A stretch of DNA of 64,000 nucleotides from Bimuria novae-zelandiae CBS 107.79 (Eukaryota; Ascomycota; Dothideomycetes; Pleosporales; Didymosphaeriaceae): contig ML976759.1 of the NCBI GenBank assembly GCA_010015655.1, positions 124,001 through 188,000 of the forward strand. Reading direction: 5' to 3'. Positions 33,601 to 45,467 of this stretch are shown here, in pieces; the first letter of the stretch is position 1, and each line of letters begins with the position of its first letter. The notes beneath the pieces were generated by a model that was not told the origin of the DNA, ran no database searches, and worked only from the letters and a program-made list of their open reading frames with translations. Position numbers and translations under genes: made by a program.

Positions 33601-36600
33601 CCCGTCCCTATCGTGATTTCATCATCTCGTTTGATAAGTCACGCGGAACCAAGTTTTGCTCACCGCAATCCGAAACGCTTACTCGTGACGTTGTGAATAC
33701 AAGGCAGGAGAAGGATTGGGGCCATTGACCTTGGTCAGAGGACACGGCATGGTAGCGGCAGCTTGCTAGCGACACAAGTACGCTTCTAGTCGCTCGTTAC
33801 GCAACCGCAATGGCTGGAGAACAACACGTTTGCGATCATTCCACATAAAATGCCATTCAGGTTTTCGACATTCCGCTACCGGTTACCTTCGTACGAAGCT
33901 TCTCGCTTGATCGACGAATCATGTATTGTGGACCAAGTCCCTGCCACCTAGCACACGTGCCCACATGTACGCGAAGGCCACAGGTTCGCCTCGAAACGCG
34001 GGGAAAACGTGCTGCTAAGTGCAGCATTACGACGACAACAGCGCGATTACTCGCATTTTGCTATGACTTACTCGTACTTTTCGAAAAATCTAGCGGAACG
34101 CTCCATCCTAACCCTCATACCATCTGCAATTGAAACCCCCGGCTTAGCAGGCAAGAGCGGCTCTGCAAGTAATCAATATTATCAAGCAAGCTTCAGAACA
34201 TTCGCGTCTCCACAGGCATGGTAATCTCTTCTGCATGGGCTTGAAGCCCAATAAATATACAAGCTGCATTTCAATGCGTACTACCATCGACGATGCCTCT
34301 CTATACCCGGCCATTGGGTAGGAAAGCCATTCCGGGCTATCAGACAACTGTCGAAAGTGACAGCAAAACTCTGCTGCTCAAGCTTACCCTAGTCAGCATC
34401 CTAACATCTTTGCAGTTTCATATTTACGCCCATCCATCGTCTATCTTGATGCTTACACCGCTGTTCCATCGTGAGATCGCAAGGCGCAACTTCGGTGTTC
34501 CTTACAAAAACCATTGTGGTGGGTTCTCTCAGCGTCAAGGGCGGAACTTCACAAAGTCGTCGCCTCGCTCCGCCCACACCCGCTATCCACAACCCAGTCC
34601 CCTGCCAAAGTCAGCAACTTTACAAACCTGGAGCGCGCACGGCTCGGATTCTAATGGAAAATATAAAAGTCACAATCTGCACCACCTGACCTTCGATTGC
34701 ATGTTGGTGGTTTCGCGCAGCCGACGTCGGCTGTCAGGTTCGGTACCAACAGTACCGCTATCGGACATGTCAGATCCGAGCAGCACTTGGACACCCTCAA
34801 TCGTGGTACAAGAATGCCATTTGGCTGGATTGGAGAGGAGGTCCGCAAGAAGCGCTCTTCTATAAGATGACACATGTCAAACGCAGCTCTACGATGGATC
34901 GACGCTGTCAGGGTCTTCGCTGTACTGAAAATCATCCACACAGAGTTCATTGGTACGCTCGGAGTCCATGTTGTCCGATATCTAACTTCCCCATTAACGA
35001 ATTGGGGCTGACTAGGCGATAGCGTGACAATTTTTTCTAGAATATATGTATATCCTACACAGGTGCACAGCACGGTTGCTGTTCTTCAACAATTGTGCTA
35101 GAATTGACTTGATATGCGCATTCTGCAAACCGACATACTCACGAAGACTTGGACACTACATTGGCTTTTAAAGATTCGAACATAATACTCCTAGCGTCCG
35201 CTTTGCAGCCGCGTTGCGAACTCGGACCCACGCCCTCCCGATGTCAGTGTAAAGGCCGGCTTAGACCGACCATCATTGCGTTCAGTCACTTGCTCTAGCT
35301 CCGGGTTTGACTCTCCCTGACTACAACGCTGCAAGCCACAATGATAGTTGGACCGCTTGGTGGTGGAACACAACCACTCGCACTAACATCTGCCCTGCAT
35401 ACGCATCAGGTCTCTGCACGTGAATAAAACAACATGATACCCTTAAGGCTCTAATTGAACGTCTATCCGCCCATCTGCAGATACTGCGAGCATGAAAGCG
35501 GTGGTTGCCAGCCAATGCTCTACTGCAGCTGCTGTGCAACCATCCACAACACCATACCTACGAGAACCCGCGATAAGGCTGCTTGATAGCACATCCACCG
35601 ACCAGATTTTCAGACGTAGCGGAATTACGTGCACTTTTCAACAGCGCCTTGGGACGTGCACCTGTTAGACGTACAACGTAAGGCGGTTTCCTCTTAGTTC
35701 ACCACAAACACAAGTTGTACGACCATTTTAGAGGCATACCTAGCACGTACATAGCACACTGCACTGGCGCTGGCGCTGGCCCATCGCGGGGTAGGGTTGT
35801 CGCCCATACACAACGGTTTCGTAAACAAACCAACCTTTGAGGGTTCCCAAAATGGTCAGGGTGAGGGGAGATAGATGAATACGAAAGTGCGAACCTCCGG
35901 CATACCCTGCTTATCAGACATGATGGCAGCATCTCACGCAATGCACGCCTCGCCTCGCATCCATTTACCCTATCTCTGGCATCATCACACCAGAATGCAT
36001 CATGTCTTGCTGTTGGCGCCGTGTAACATGACAGCAATATACGAGCTGCAAACGAACTCGCTGGAACCCTGCCACCGTTCGCTCGTCAACAACGTGCGCG
36101 TCCAAGCGAATCGCCTGCCCATGCTCGCGCCTTGCATGCTCATGCAATCTTCCTCAACAGAATATCCACTCGGCATGTCTCCGAAAACGAAGGGAGTACC
36201 TTTGGGAACGGGTTACTGAAAGCCCAAACACGTGCCTTCGCTTCGGTATCAGTGCCACAGTTGGCGTGAATGTGGCTGTTACCAACGACCTCATGGGACT
36301 CTATTGTGAAGCCGACCACTAGAGCTACTTGTCGAAATACAAGGTTCTCACTCATGCACGCCCGCCTTTGCGACTTTGCGGCTCCCCGTCCAACATGCAG
36401 CAGTCTCCACGAGGGCCTCGGTGTCCGACTCCCTCTACACAAGTAGGTAGCCCACAACTTGCACGCTTTCTCCGAGCCATATGTTCGCGGCTCGTATGCG
36501 CCTCCGGAAATTACACCACGGATGCCAGCTGAGCCTCCATAGCGACACCAGCGCAGCGTCTACCGCGGAAAACGGCCTGAATCATGACTTTTTCAATGTC

Positions 36601-39034
36601 TTACATGCGTTGTGTGTGCCGAACACAGGCATTCAACGGCGACGCAGGCGTCAGGAAGGAGTTTCTGTAATGGGGCATACGCAGCTGTGGCAAAGGCCCA
36701 ACAAATATCCTCCGCACGCTTACAATGCAGCTATCTCCCCACTCATGTCCAATATCAAACCAGGGTGATGAAATTTTTTTCTCTGCTGGTAGCTCCTCTC
36801 GAGTTTGGCTTACAGGTGTAAACGAGATGCGACCTTGCGGCGGCTGGCTATGGTATCCGTTTGTCACGGTAGTTGTTGTGGCACACTCGGGACGATATCT
36901 CACTGAAGATTTTCGCCGGGCCAGATTCTCGGGGGCCAGGGATGCCGGGCTCGCTTGAGCGAACGAGTGGCGCTTAGGACCAGCTTTAACACAGCTAACA
37001 CTAGTGCGTTGCGATATCTGCAGCCTCGCACCACACTGAACTGCTTTTAGCACAGGACGCGTATCCCCAGGACGAGGGGCCCAGATGAGACGCGTTGAGA
37101 GATGACGAGCGGAGCCATGATAATCTATGTACCCTGGACGTCAATACGCCGATGAAGTCTGGACTGGCGCCTATGCTTCCGCTCCGCTGAGCATCGGATA
37201 CGAACAGGAGGAGGTGGCATGAAGACGATGATTTGCAAGCTCCTGCATGCAGGTCAATTTCGCCGTGGCCCAGCAGAATCCTTCAATACCAGTTGCAGAA
37301 GCTGGATGTACAGAGGTGCCGTGTACCCGCCGCACAAAGATCGGACCCTGAAGATTGCACGTCGTGGAGGTGCACTTGAACCTTCGATTCGTCGCGAACC
37401 CTGGCGCCTCTTCACGAAGTTTTGTGGATCCTCTGGGAAGTGCCAAGTCCGCCTGCAGGTCATGTTTGGCACCTCCCTGGAGCCCCAAATGGCCAGAGCA
37501 GCAGAGCGAGACGCTGGGGGTAGCGAGAGGTGGAGTTCGCCCTCCAGATTGCTAGTGAGGGTGAGGTGGGTATGGTGGAGACAGGTTTCATCGAGCCACA
37601 TCACAACAGGTTGAGCGTGGATGATACGATATTAAGCAGCTTTTTCCGAACACGCGAAGCTGCATCTTACGTACGAGTACGCGTCGTCGTGCGACAAGCC
37701 TGGTCCCAGGTATGTCGTACAACGCTGAGAACGATCAACTTTCCTGGACCACGATACCCGACAAGAAGCTTAGCTATCACCGTTCTGCAAGACCCTCCAA
37801 GTGCAACGCCGCAGTCAGTTGATATCACTAAACGCGAACCCTTCTCCACTCCACCATCTGCACGCCCAGCACCCCGCGATGCACGGTTCCCAATCGAGCA
37901 TTCAGCACCGGCGCCTCCATGAACGCGAGGCAAACGCCACTTTCATCGGCGCTGGCGATCAGGGTCTCCGGCCTCAGAGCCTCACTTGTTGGCCAGCCAC
38001 ATTTGCAACGTTGAAGATCAATGTTACACAATTTTCTGAACAGCCCTGCGGAGTGCCTTCCTGCATTACGATATGACAGCGTAGCTTACAACAACGAGGG
38101 CTGTGCGAACGTTCCCCACAGAGTTGCATGCATGTTCTCTCCGCGTACTCGTCCGTGCGGGTCTTGCAAATGGAGGTGATGGTGTGGAGACCCTGATAGA
38201 CGTTCGTTATCAGATCACTCATCACCCTCACCCTATCACTCGCTACTCTACATCGACCCATAATCAACGAAGATCACGCTCCGCAGGCGCAAGATCAGCC
38301 TCGCGGTCCAATGAACCCTTTTCATCTGCATGCAACCAAAACCAGACCCTACCTGCACACAATCTGCCCTCAACCCTTCCAACAACCCTACCGTTCATCA
38401 AACTAATTCCACAGCCCCGCTCATAGCGCCATATCTAGTTCCCCCGAACCGCGCAATAGCGCGCGTCAGCGTGCCCGCTATCAGCTTGCGCGAGCTGAAG
38501 GAGGCCCTCCGCAAGTGGTCATTGGTGAGAATGGGTATTCACCGCTGGATGAGGCATTTAGGGGTCTGGGTCAGTGGACCCTGGTGATGCGGAGGGCGGG
38601 AGGAGATTGTAGATCTTATAGAAGGGATGAAGGGAGGTATATCAAGTGGGTTGGTTGGATTTGGGGACCGATGGGAGGAAAATTGGGGTGAGGTGAGGAT
38701 CGAGAGGTGGGTTTCTCCGGGGAGAGTAGGTATGGGTGAAGAAGTTGTGTATGTGAGGTAAGTTAGCCGGTCGTTGCGGATATCGCTGATAGATGGTGAG
38801 GGGAGCATGTCTACATGAGGATGAAGATAACGCGCACAGTGTAGGATTGCAGCGGCGCCGACTTGAAACCACTTTTCCATCGACCTTAAGCATACACCCA
38901 AACCTCGAGCACAGTTAGACACCTTCCTCTCCACCATAGCATCAACCACGCATTGTGCTACCTCACCACCCCAACACCCATCAATCCGACATATACACAC
39001 CCACACCATACTCCTCCACCCTCCCCGCCCTATC
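30609..39034. other. Gene-poor stretch of ordinary base composition
   Basis: More than 8 kb without a convincing gene on either strand, yet not AT-rich, so it is not a RIP block. Frames of 60-220 codons occur but overlap in several phases and lack splice structure or family motifs. Weakly protein-like minus-strand pieces exist at 37.9-38.27 kb (Cys-rich, frames changing) and 32.39-32.77 kb. Strand purine bias flips near 38.85 kb (purine-rich on plus before, pyrimidine-rich after). It could hold ancient gene remnants or long noncoding transcripts; nothing firmer can be said. Confidence 0.4.
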
Positions 39035-39840
39035 CTACCACCACCGCATCCCCGCCGCCGTACTCCCCAGCCCCGCCGTAACATACGACGTCTCGGTAAC
39101 GTACACCGTCGTCGTTCCCTCCTCGAGCCCTCCAGTGTTCTAACCAAGTTCACATGGGTGTTTTCCCGTGAGAGGGGTTGGGGTGTATAAAGCGTCGCAC
39201 TGGTGTAGGTTTAGAGATATTCTACCTGGCCTGGGTGTGATGGGATGGCATATAGGATAGGGACAGATGGAATGGGATAGGATGTGGTAGAAGCGTACCT
39301 TGCGCGTAGGCGTCGGATACCCGCGCGCCGCGGACGTCCAGCATATGAAGGATTGCAGTTCTTCGAAGTTGCAGCGCTGTATAACCTTAGCGCCAACCCT
39401 TTCCTGTGCTTCCCCCTTTTCATGTCCAACTTCAAGCCCAATGTCATTCCATTCCTTTCTCATAGCTTGTAAACAGAGAGGGAGAGAGGGGGAGAGGGGG
39501 AGAGGGTGCTTACCTGCAACGCATCCGTCGCCCAACACGGATACGGCACCGTCGCCAGATCCGCACACACACTTCGACGAGAAAATTGGGACCGGCTCCC
39601 AGTGGCTGAAATGGTGTCTGGTGGTGCTAGAGAAGTTCGCGTTCGCTGACTGCGTCGGTGTTAAGCTCGGTAGCGTGGTTGGTATGTTGAGGCTGGTTGA
39701 GAGAGGTAGAGAGATTGTTGGAGACGCGATGAGCGTTGTGGGCAGCGGAATTGGGTGTATGGGCGATGAGAGTGAGATTGGGGTACTGCGGCTGCCAGCA
39801 AGGGGAGGATGGTGAGGGTGAGGGGGGTGGTGGAGGGCAT
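39035..39840 (-). pseudogene. Possible broken secreted cysteine-containing protein
   Basis: A signal-peptide-like start (MPSTTPLTLTILPLLAAA) lies at 39840. In the same frame, after a TAA at 39661-39663, comes SVCADLATVPYPCWATDALQ, ending at a GTAAGC donor; an exon RCNFEELQSFICWTSAARG follows a TATACAG acceptor, and a third exon CDALYTPTPLTGKHPCELG follows CACCAG. A TAG (39140-39142) then interrupts before NTGGLEEGTTTVYVTETSYV, a Thr/Val tail of the type seen in fungal wall or GPI proteins. Six cysteines suggest a small secreted, disulfide-bonded protein. The exons join in phase, but two stops and a weak middle make this tentative. Confidence 0.35.
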
Positions 39841-41035
39841 GGCGCTACGTGTTCGGCAGGAGGGCGGGGAGCGGGATGGGCTGGAGTAACACAGTAGCAG
39901 TGTTGTAGTGTGCGGTAACAAGACATTTTGATAATGTGTGCTGTGCGTCATGTAAATATCTTTACCGTCGTTCCCTTGAGATTGGGAGTGTACGTGAGCG
40001 ACGTTTGGTTAATTCGTGCCGTAGAGGCCTGGGAGTAGATTGCATCGGCATGCTTCGAGAGCGGGATCTGTCCGGGAACAGGTAGAGGTGTTCAATGTCA
40101 AACAGTTAGGCCAGCGTTCTCTACGCGTGTGACGCTATTATTAGGCAATTCTATCGATGCAGTTATTACAATAGAGGAAAAAGTGATGAAGATGCTATGG
40201 CATTATTGGGGATGGTCTTTTTGGGTGCGGTGGTTGGTTGGTATGGCGGATGTTCATTTGGGTATTATCGTCCAGAGATATTGCATTGCGCGTATAACAC
40301 GAGCCGTCTTCGGAATAGGAAAAAGGTAAATCCTTCTGTCTCTACTGCAAAGCTGGTACGAACCGAATCTCGCGATGTTGTGTTTGTTCATGTGCCCTTT
40401 CTTGTTGTAACCGAGCATTGGGAATGAATTCCTTCCCTCATTCCCCCAGCGGTAGTTTTCAAGCCTCTTTTATAGACCTTAATAATCATAGAAAGATCGT
40501 GGAAAGTTGATTGGATGTTGATAGACCCGTTCACAATCGTGGTTGTGACTTCACGCTGCGTCGCTGCCTAGGCGTGGAATGTGATGAGATCATGCATTAA
40601 ATAGCATTGAATAGGGTCGCGTAACTGTCGTCACACCGTTTGAATGTGTAAATCGTTGAAGCGAGTGCACGGTAAGGGATTGCACGGTTAGTCGAGTTCG
40701 CGGTAAGGGATCGCTCCACGGACCTGTCTAGTAAATAAAAGTCAACAACACGATGGCTATCACCAATGGCTCTATGATGGCATTTTCATAAACTCTTAGT
40801 TCGATGTTGGTTATTTTTTCTTTACTGGTTCGCACAGTCCTACGCTGCAAGATCTGTGTGCATGGCGCAAAGTTTATCGTCCGATGGCATGGAAGTGTCG
40901 GCGTCTACGATGCCAATGGCTTAATGAGACTCATCCATACGAGCTCTTGAATGAACATAAAATCGGCCTGACCCGGTGCTTTATTAACATATCTATCAGC
41001 TTCATCTGCAATCTTTTTGTCTACAACGGGAAATC
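39841..41035. other. Intergenic, no supported gene
   Basis: About 1.2 kb upstream of the O-methyltransferase pseudogene. No coding signal. Confidence 0.45.
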
Positions 41036-42536
41036 ATGACTGAATCAATGGCCAACCTGGCGGAGGATCTTTCCAGCATTCTAACGCGTGTTCAAAACGT
41101 CAACGTGGAAGAGATCTCGAAAGATGCATCAGCTCGAGCAGGTCTTCTCGTTCTCGCTCAGCAGCTGACCGCTTTGCTCGAAGGCCCCATCAACAGAGCC
41201 ACGGACCTGGCCTTCAAGGTGACTATTTCATGATGAACGACGTCCTCGACTTCTTCCACTAAGATGAAACAAAATCTTACACGTCCATTGCGGCCCGTAA
41301 TGCGGTCGACCTCAACCTTTTCGAACATATCAGCTCGGCACCCACTCCCATCTCTTCCGAAGAGCTTTCGGCCCTGACCAACGCTGAAAGTCTGCTCATA
41401 TGTGAGTACAGTAATCTATCGACAAAAAACAACTAATTGTCACTACAGCTCGGATCCTACGCCTCTTGGCCTCCGTTAGGTTCGTCAATGAGGCTGGGGA
41501 GGATCGATGGACAGCCAACGAGACCACACGTGCGATGGCGAGCCCACCAATTGCAGCTGGACATTGGATCGTGTAAGTTGCTCCATTCAAGTCAACAATT
41601 CAGATCAGTGTTAACCCTTCGCAGTTACGACGCCCTCATCGCTTCGGCAATCCAATGACCAAAATACCCCCGCGAGACCAAATACAAGGTGCCGCTGGAG
41701 CCTAATGATGGATTCGTTCAGTACGGTCTTCAGACGAAGCTGAATATCTTTGATTACATGTACTCGATCCCGCCGTTGTTGCAGGATTTCAATCTGTGCA
41801 TGGGCAACGCGCACGGTGAACGCGAGTCTTGGCATTACTGGTACGTCGAAATAGCCCCCAAGAAGTGTCGGTCATAGCCATGGCTTTGCTGACTTTTGTA
41901 TTGGAAAGGTACGACATTGAGGGGAAGCTACTCGCGGGCTTCGATGCTTCGATGCTTCGAAGAGCCCCGTGGTCTTGGTTGATGTCGGCGGTGGAAAGGG
42001 CCATGACATGCAGGCTTTCCATTCCGCTTTCCAGGAGAAGATCAGCAAAGAACAGGGCACTCTCGTATTGGAAGATCTGCCGCAAGTTCTCGATGCCATC
42101 CCTAACGACAACTTGCCTTCATCGATCGTGAAGATGCCGCATGACTTCTTCACGGAGCAACCAGTCAAAGGTAAGCTTGGCCTCATAATCCATTGACTTG
42201 ATTGCGTACTCATTCGAATTCAGGAGCACGTGGCTATCTAGTGCACCACATTCTTCACGATTGGCCTGAGAAATACTGCCATCAAATTCTTGCGCACTTG
42301 CGGAAAGCTATGATCCCCGACTACTCTAAGCTTCTGATTTACGAGCTTATCTTGCCGAACACCGGAGCTGTTGAGATGCAGGCAAGATACGATCTTGTCA
42401 TGATGACCTTCAGCGGCGGGATGGAAAGGTCGAGGAGCCAATGGATCAAGCTCCTAGAAGATGCTGGCTTCTGCAATATCGGCTTCATGAGCACCTAGAC
42501 CATGACGGGATCATCGAGGCGGAGGTTTCTGAGTAG
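41036..42536 (+). pseudogene. Broken O-methyltransferase (fungal secondary-metabolite type)
   Basis: Six exon-like blocks with good introns (for example 41402-41448, 41573-41624, 41841-41908, 42171-42223). Family signs are SIAARNAVDLNLFEHIS (N-terminal winged-helix part), VVLVDVGGGKGHDMQAF (SAM-binding motif I), LEDLPQVL and LVHHILHDWPEKYCHQIL with the catalytic-type His. Lesions: exon 1/2 phases do not match; TGA at 41656-41658 stands where a sense codon is expected; an 8-bp tandem duplication (TCGATGCT twice, 41941-41956) shifts the frame just before the SAM motif; and the C-terminal end (HDGIIEAEVSE, stop 42534-42536) lies in another frame after a TAG at 42496. Product and pathway unknown. 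Confidence 0.85.
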
Positions 42537-44101
42537 GCAGCGTTGCTCGACTTGATCAACACGTTATTGCATGTGAGCATTAGTACCGACCGTTAGGTAT
42601 TTTCAATGGACTGTCGTTGGTGGTATTGCGGACCACCCTATCGAACTGGCATGTATTGATGTGCGCTGTCAACCCTCTCTGGGATTACACTGCCAGTTCT
42701 ATTGAGTGTTCAGACAACGCAGAGACACATCTAGCGATCATCAATGAATGAGACCAACCAACAGATTGGACTCAGCCATCGCCCCTAACGACAATGACTG
42801 CGCCAGCGCCTGATTCAGCGCAGGTTAATGGTGAGGGAACAGTGCTGGATGGCAGAACGCCTCTTTCCAAACCAAGTACGCTACGTGAATGACTCCCCCC
42901 TTCGATCTAACTCTTTACACATGCCAAACATCACGCATGCACCCCGCAATACTTCGCACGGAAGTCATCACCCAAGATCCGTACGAGGAGGATGTTGTGG
43001 CCTCATTTCTCACGGCTTGGCCCTGTAACGAGGTTAGTGAAGAAATCCTACGAAAGTAACTACGAAAGTAACGCCGACCAGCCACCAACTCATGATTCAT
43101 GCATTTCTCCTAGGCGTATTAGGTTAGCAGCACCACCAACAATCAGATTCGATGCCGCAGACCAGCGTGTACCCCGCCTTCCAGAGATGGTATCTTGTTC
43201 GGATTCTGCGGACTCACCCCTGGCTTTCACATGAAAGTCTCACAGCGAGGGTCCTTTGGCTACCATAGCCTTGGAATTCCAGGGTCTGCCTGTCTTCAAG
43301 CCCCACAGAAGGGCCTAATGGTGGCCGCATCATATCGCATCCACTGTACCGGTCGCGTACGGCAGGGCATGGGTGCGATGGGTCAGCTCCTCAGATATTG
43401 CTTTTGGAACTGTTGAGGATGTACAGTGATATCGGATTACTCACGGTATGTGGCATGATATCAGAGTACGTGTGTGCATTCGTGCGTGTGTGTGTGGAGC
43501 TGGAGCGTTGCTAGCTGGGGTGCGTAGTGGATGTCTTGTAGAAGGCTTGAACGGTCAGCATTGTGGAGCGGCGAGATTGCATACAGGAGCGTTAGGCTTG
43601 GGTGCTGATAGGGGCTGAGTGGTTGGAGTGTAAAAGTACAAGGCTGGATGTTGGGGTACATGTCTGCAAAACTTCGTCTTGCCGCTCCCCACTCGCTCGA
43701 CCCCGGTCATTGCGGGGGGCGAATGACACCAATAGTTTAGCGGCGCAGTAGAGCATGCAGCGTCGCACGCGAAGGTTTGTTGGGACCGTGCAGCTCACCG
43801 ATGGTGCGGCAAAACCGCGTGGTGATTCAGAGCGTTATTCAGAGAAAGATGGAGGTTTCGGCCGAGCTTCGGGATGAAGATGAGATTGGTAAGGTGATTA
43901 TCTCAGCTAGAGTGAGTAAGCATGTCATGTGATGGGGCGGCTGAAGCTCGGGCCCATGACGAAACGCGAGCTTCGTTCACAAAAGTTCGCGCCGACATGA
44001 TCGAGCATTGGACTTCACTGTGTTCCGACTTTACAAACACCATTGAGTAAGCCCCGGACACCTTATCATATAGCTATACCGATCACTCATTAAAATTTCT
44101 A
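42537..44101. other. Intergenic, no supported gene
   Basis: About 1.6 kb. A GT-rich microsatellite-like patch (cgtgcgtgtgtgtgtgg) lies at about 43481-43497. No gene supported. Confidence 0.45.
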
Positions 44102-44122
44102 ATGATTCCGCAGACGCTCACG

Positions 44123-44734
44123 ATGGCGCCATCAAGAGCTCTCTTCGCCCACCTTCGCTCATCTCCGCGTGTCCTCCCATTCGCGCGTCGCACAATAAGC
44201 AGTTGCACACAAACACACCGATCGCGTATTTCCCCAGCCCTACACTCAGGCATAACGCGCGCCTTCCCCGCATTGCCCTCGCGAAGAGGGTATGCGACGG
44301 CAACACCCGAACCACCGGATTACCTCAACGAGGCTGAGCTCCAAATATTCAATAAGATCAAGGCCGAGCTGCAGCCTGTGACACTAGAGGTACGTTCTGT
44401 ACCACGTATATCTCGCATTCAAGGGGTGATTGCGGCAATCAATTGAGGTGTCGCTCTTCACCGATCGCTGCATGGTGATATGCGCGTCATATGAGGGTCG
44501 CCGGAATTCGCAGAATTCAAAGTTTTGAAGTGTGAAAAGAGACCACGCAGGCTGACGATGTTGTGCTAGGTGCAGGATATCAGTGGCGGGTGTGGGTCCA
44601 TGTATGCGCTGCAGATTGAGAGCGAGCGGTTCAAGGGCTTGAGTGTTATTAAGCAGCACAAGATGGTGAATGAGGTTTTGAAAGAGGAGATCAAGGGCTG
44701 GCACGGTGTGCAGTTAAGGACGAAGGCTCCGTGA
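44123..44734 (+). CDS. BOL3: Mitochondrial BolA-like Fe-S assembly protein
   Basis: Two exons, 44123-44389 and 44570-44734, phase-0 junction, 143 aa. An ATG 21 bp upstream (44102) in the same frame would add seven residues. The first about 60 residues are Arg/Ser-rich without acids, a mitochondrial targeting sequence. The BolA domain follows: LQIFNKIKAELQPVTLE, VQDISGGCGSMYALQIES, FKGLSVIKQHKMVNEVLKEEI and GWHGVQLRTK. The Cys in GGCGSMY and the His in KQHKMVN are the expected cluster ligands shared with monothiol glutaredoxin Grx5. Bol3 helps hand [4Fe-4S] clusters to enzymes such as lipoate synthase and succinate dehydrogenase. Family placement is firm. Confidence 0.92.
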
Positions 44735-45064
44735 TCGATTATGCCGTACTGCTTTTGATATCTGCTGTAGGATATGTGTGTACGATTCCAGTGTACTGCA
44801 TACCGTAGATTTTATTATAATCACGATATATTCGACATATGGATGATGTTCTGGTATGGACGATGCTATTCGATAAGTCATCAGATCTCTGGGTTTGATG
44901 AAGTGGACCTCAATGCCAATACGACCTACACAGTACACTCGCATTTTACTTCTCTCTTGGGAACTAAGCCTTTCCATGGTATGTTCATGGTCCTGTTTCA
45001 TATTCGTACCTCTATTTTTAGCCATTGCAAAGTGCTCTTGGCATCGTTACAGGCTTAGAATAGA
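44735..45064. other. Intergenic up to solo LTR
   Basis: 3' flank of the BolA gene; no gene seen. It ends in the left target duplication ATAGA (45060-45064). Confidence 0.6.
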
Positions 45065-45234
45065 TGTTGGGCAGGCAGGCATATGACGACAAAAAGCTGT
45101 ATTACTATCTGCAGAAAAGAGTGTAGAGTCTATGGGCTAAAGGAAAGCGGGCGAGAGTCTGTTTACTCAGTAGTCCGTGCACCTAGGTGGTGCCTTCCAC
45201 ACAAACCACCTCTGACGTCAGTCACGTGGCTACA
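45065..45234. mobile_element. Solo LTR with target-site duplication (family A, copy 2)
   Basis: 170 bp starting TGTTGGGCAGG and ending GTGGCTACA, so it has TG...CA ends, flanked by a perfect 5-bp direct repeat ATAGA (45060-45064 and 45235-45239). It shares most of its length with the copy at 21786-21973. A 5-bp target duplication and TG...CA ends are typical of LTR retrotransposons; with no internal region present this is a solo LTR left by recombination. Confidence 0.85.
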
Positions 45235-45467
45235 ATAGACATCTCGAGACGTTACAGTCGAGGGGAACAAAAAGTTCTGACAAAATATCTTGTATATTTT
45301 ATAACACAGTCGGAGCAAATAAAAACAATTAGCTCTAAGACTTTGTCTAAAGACTGTAACAACAAATCAAAATCCTTCTAATAGGACAAGGTAATACAAA
45401 ACACGGAAGGTCAAAGGATTGTTAGGTCGCAATTAGAGCAAGTGTCCTTGTCCAAAAATCCTCTTAG

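Noticed and set aside
37974..38267. Cys-rich minus-strand frame (nine cysteines)
   Set aside because: No signal peptide or in-phase exons found; neighbouring coding-like pieces are in other frames, so I leave it as a remark only.
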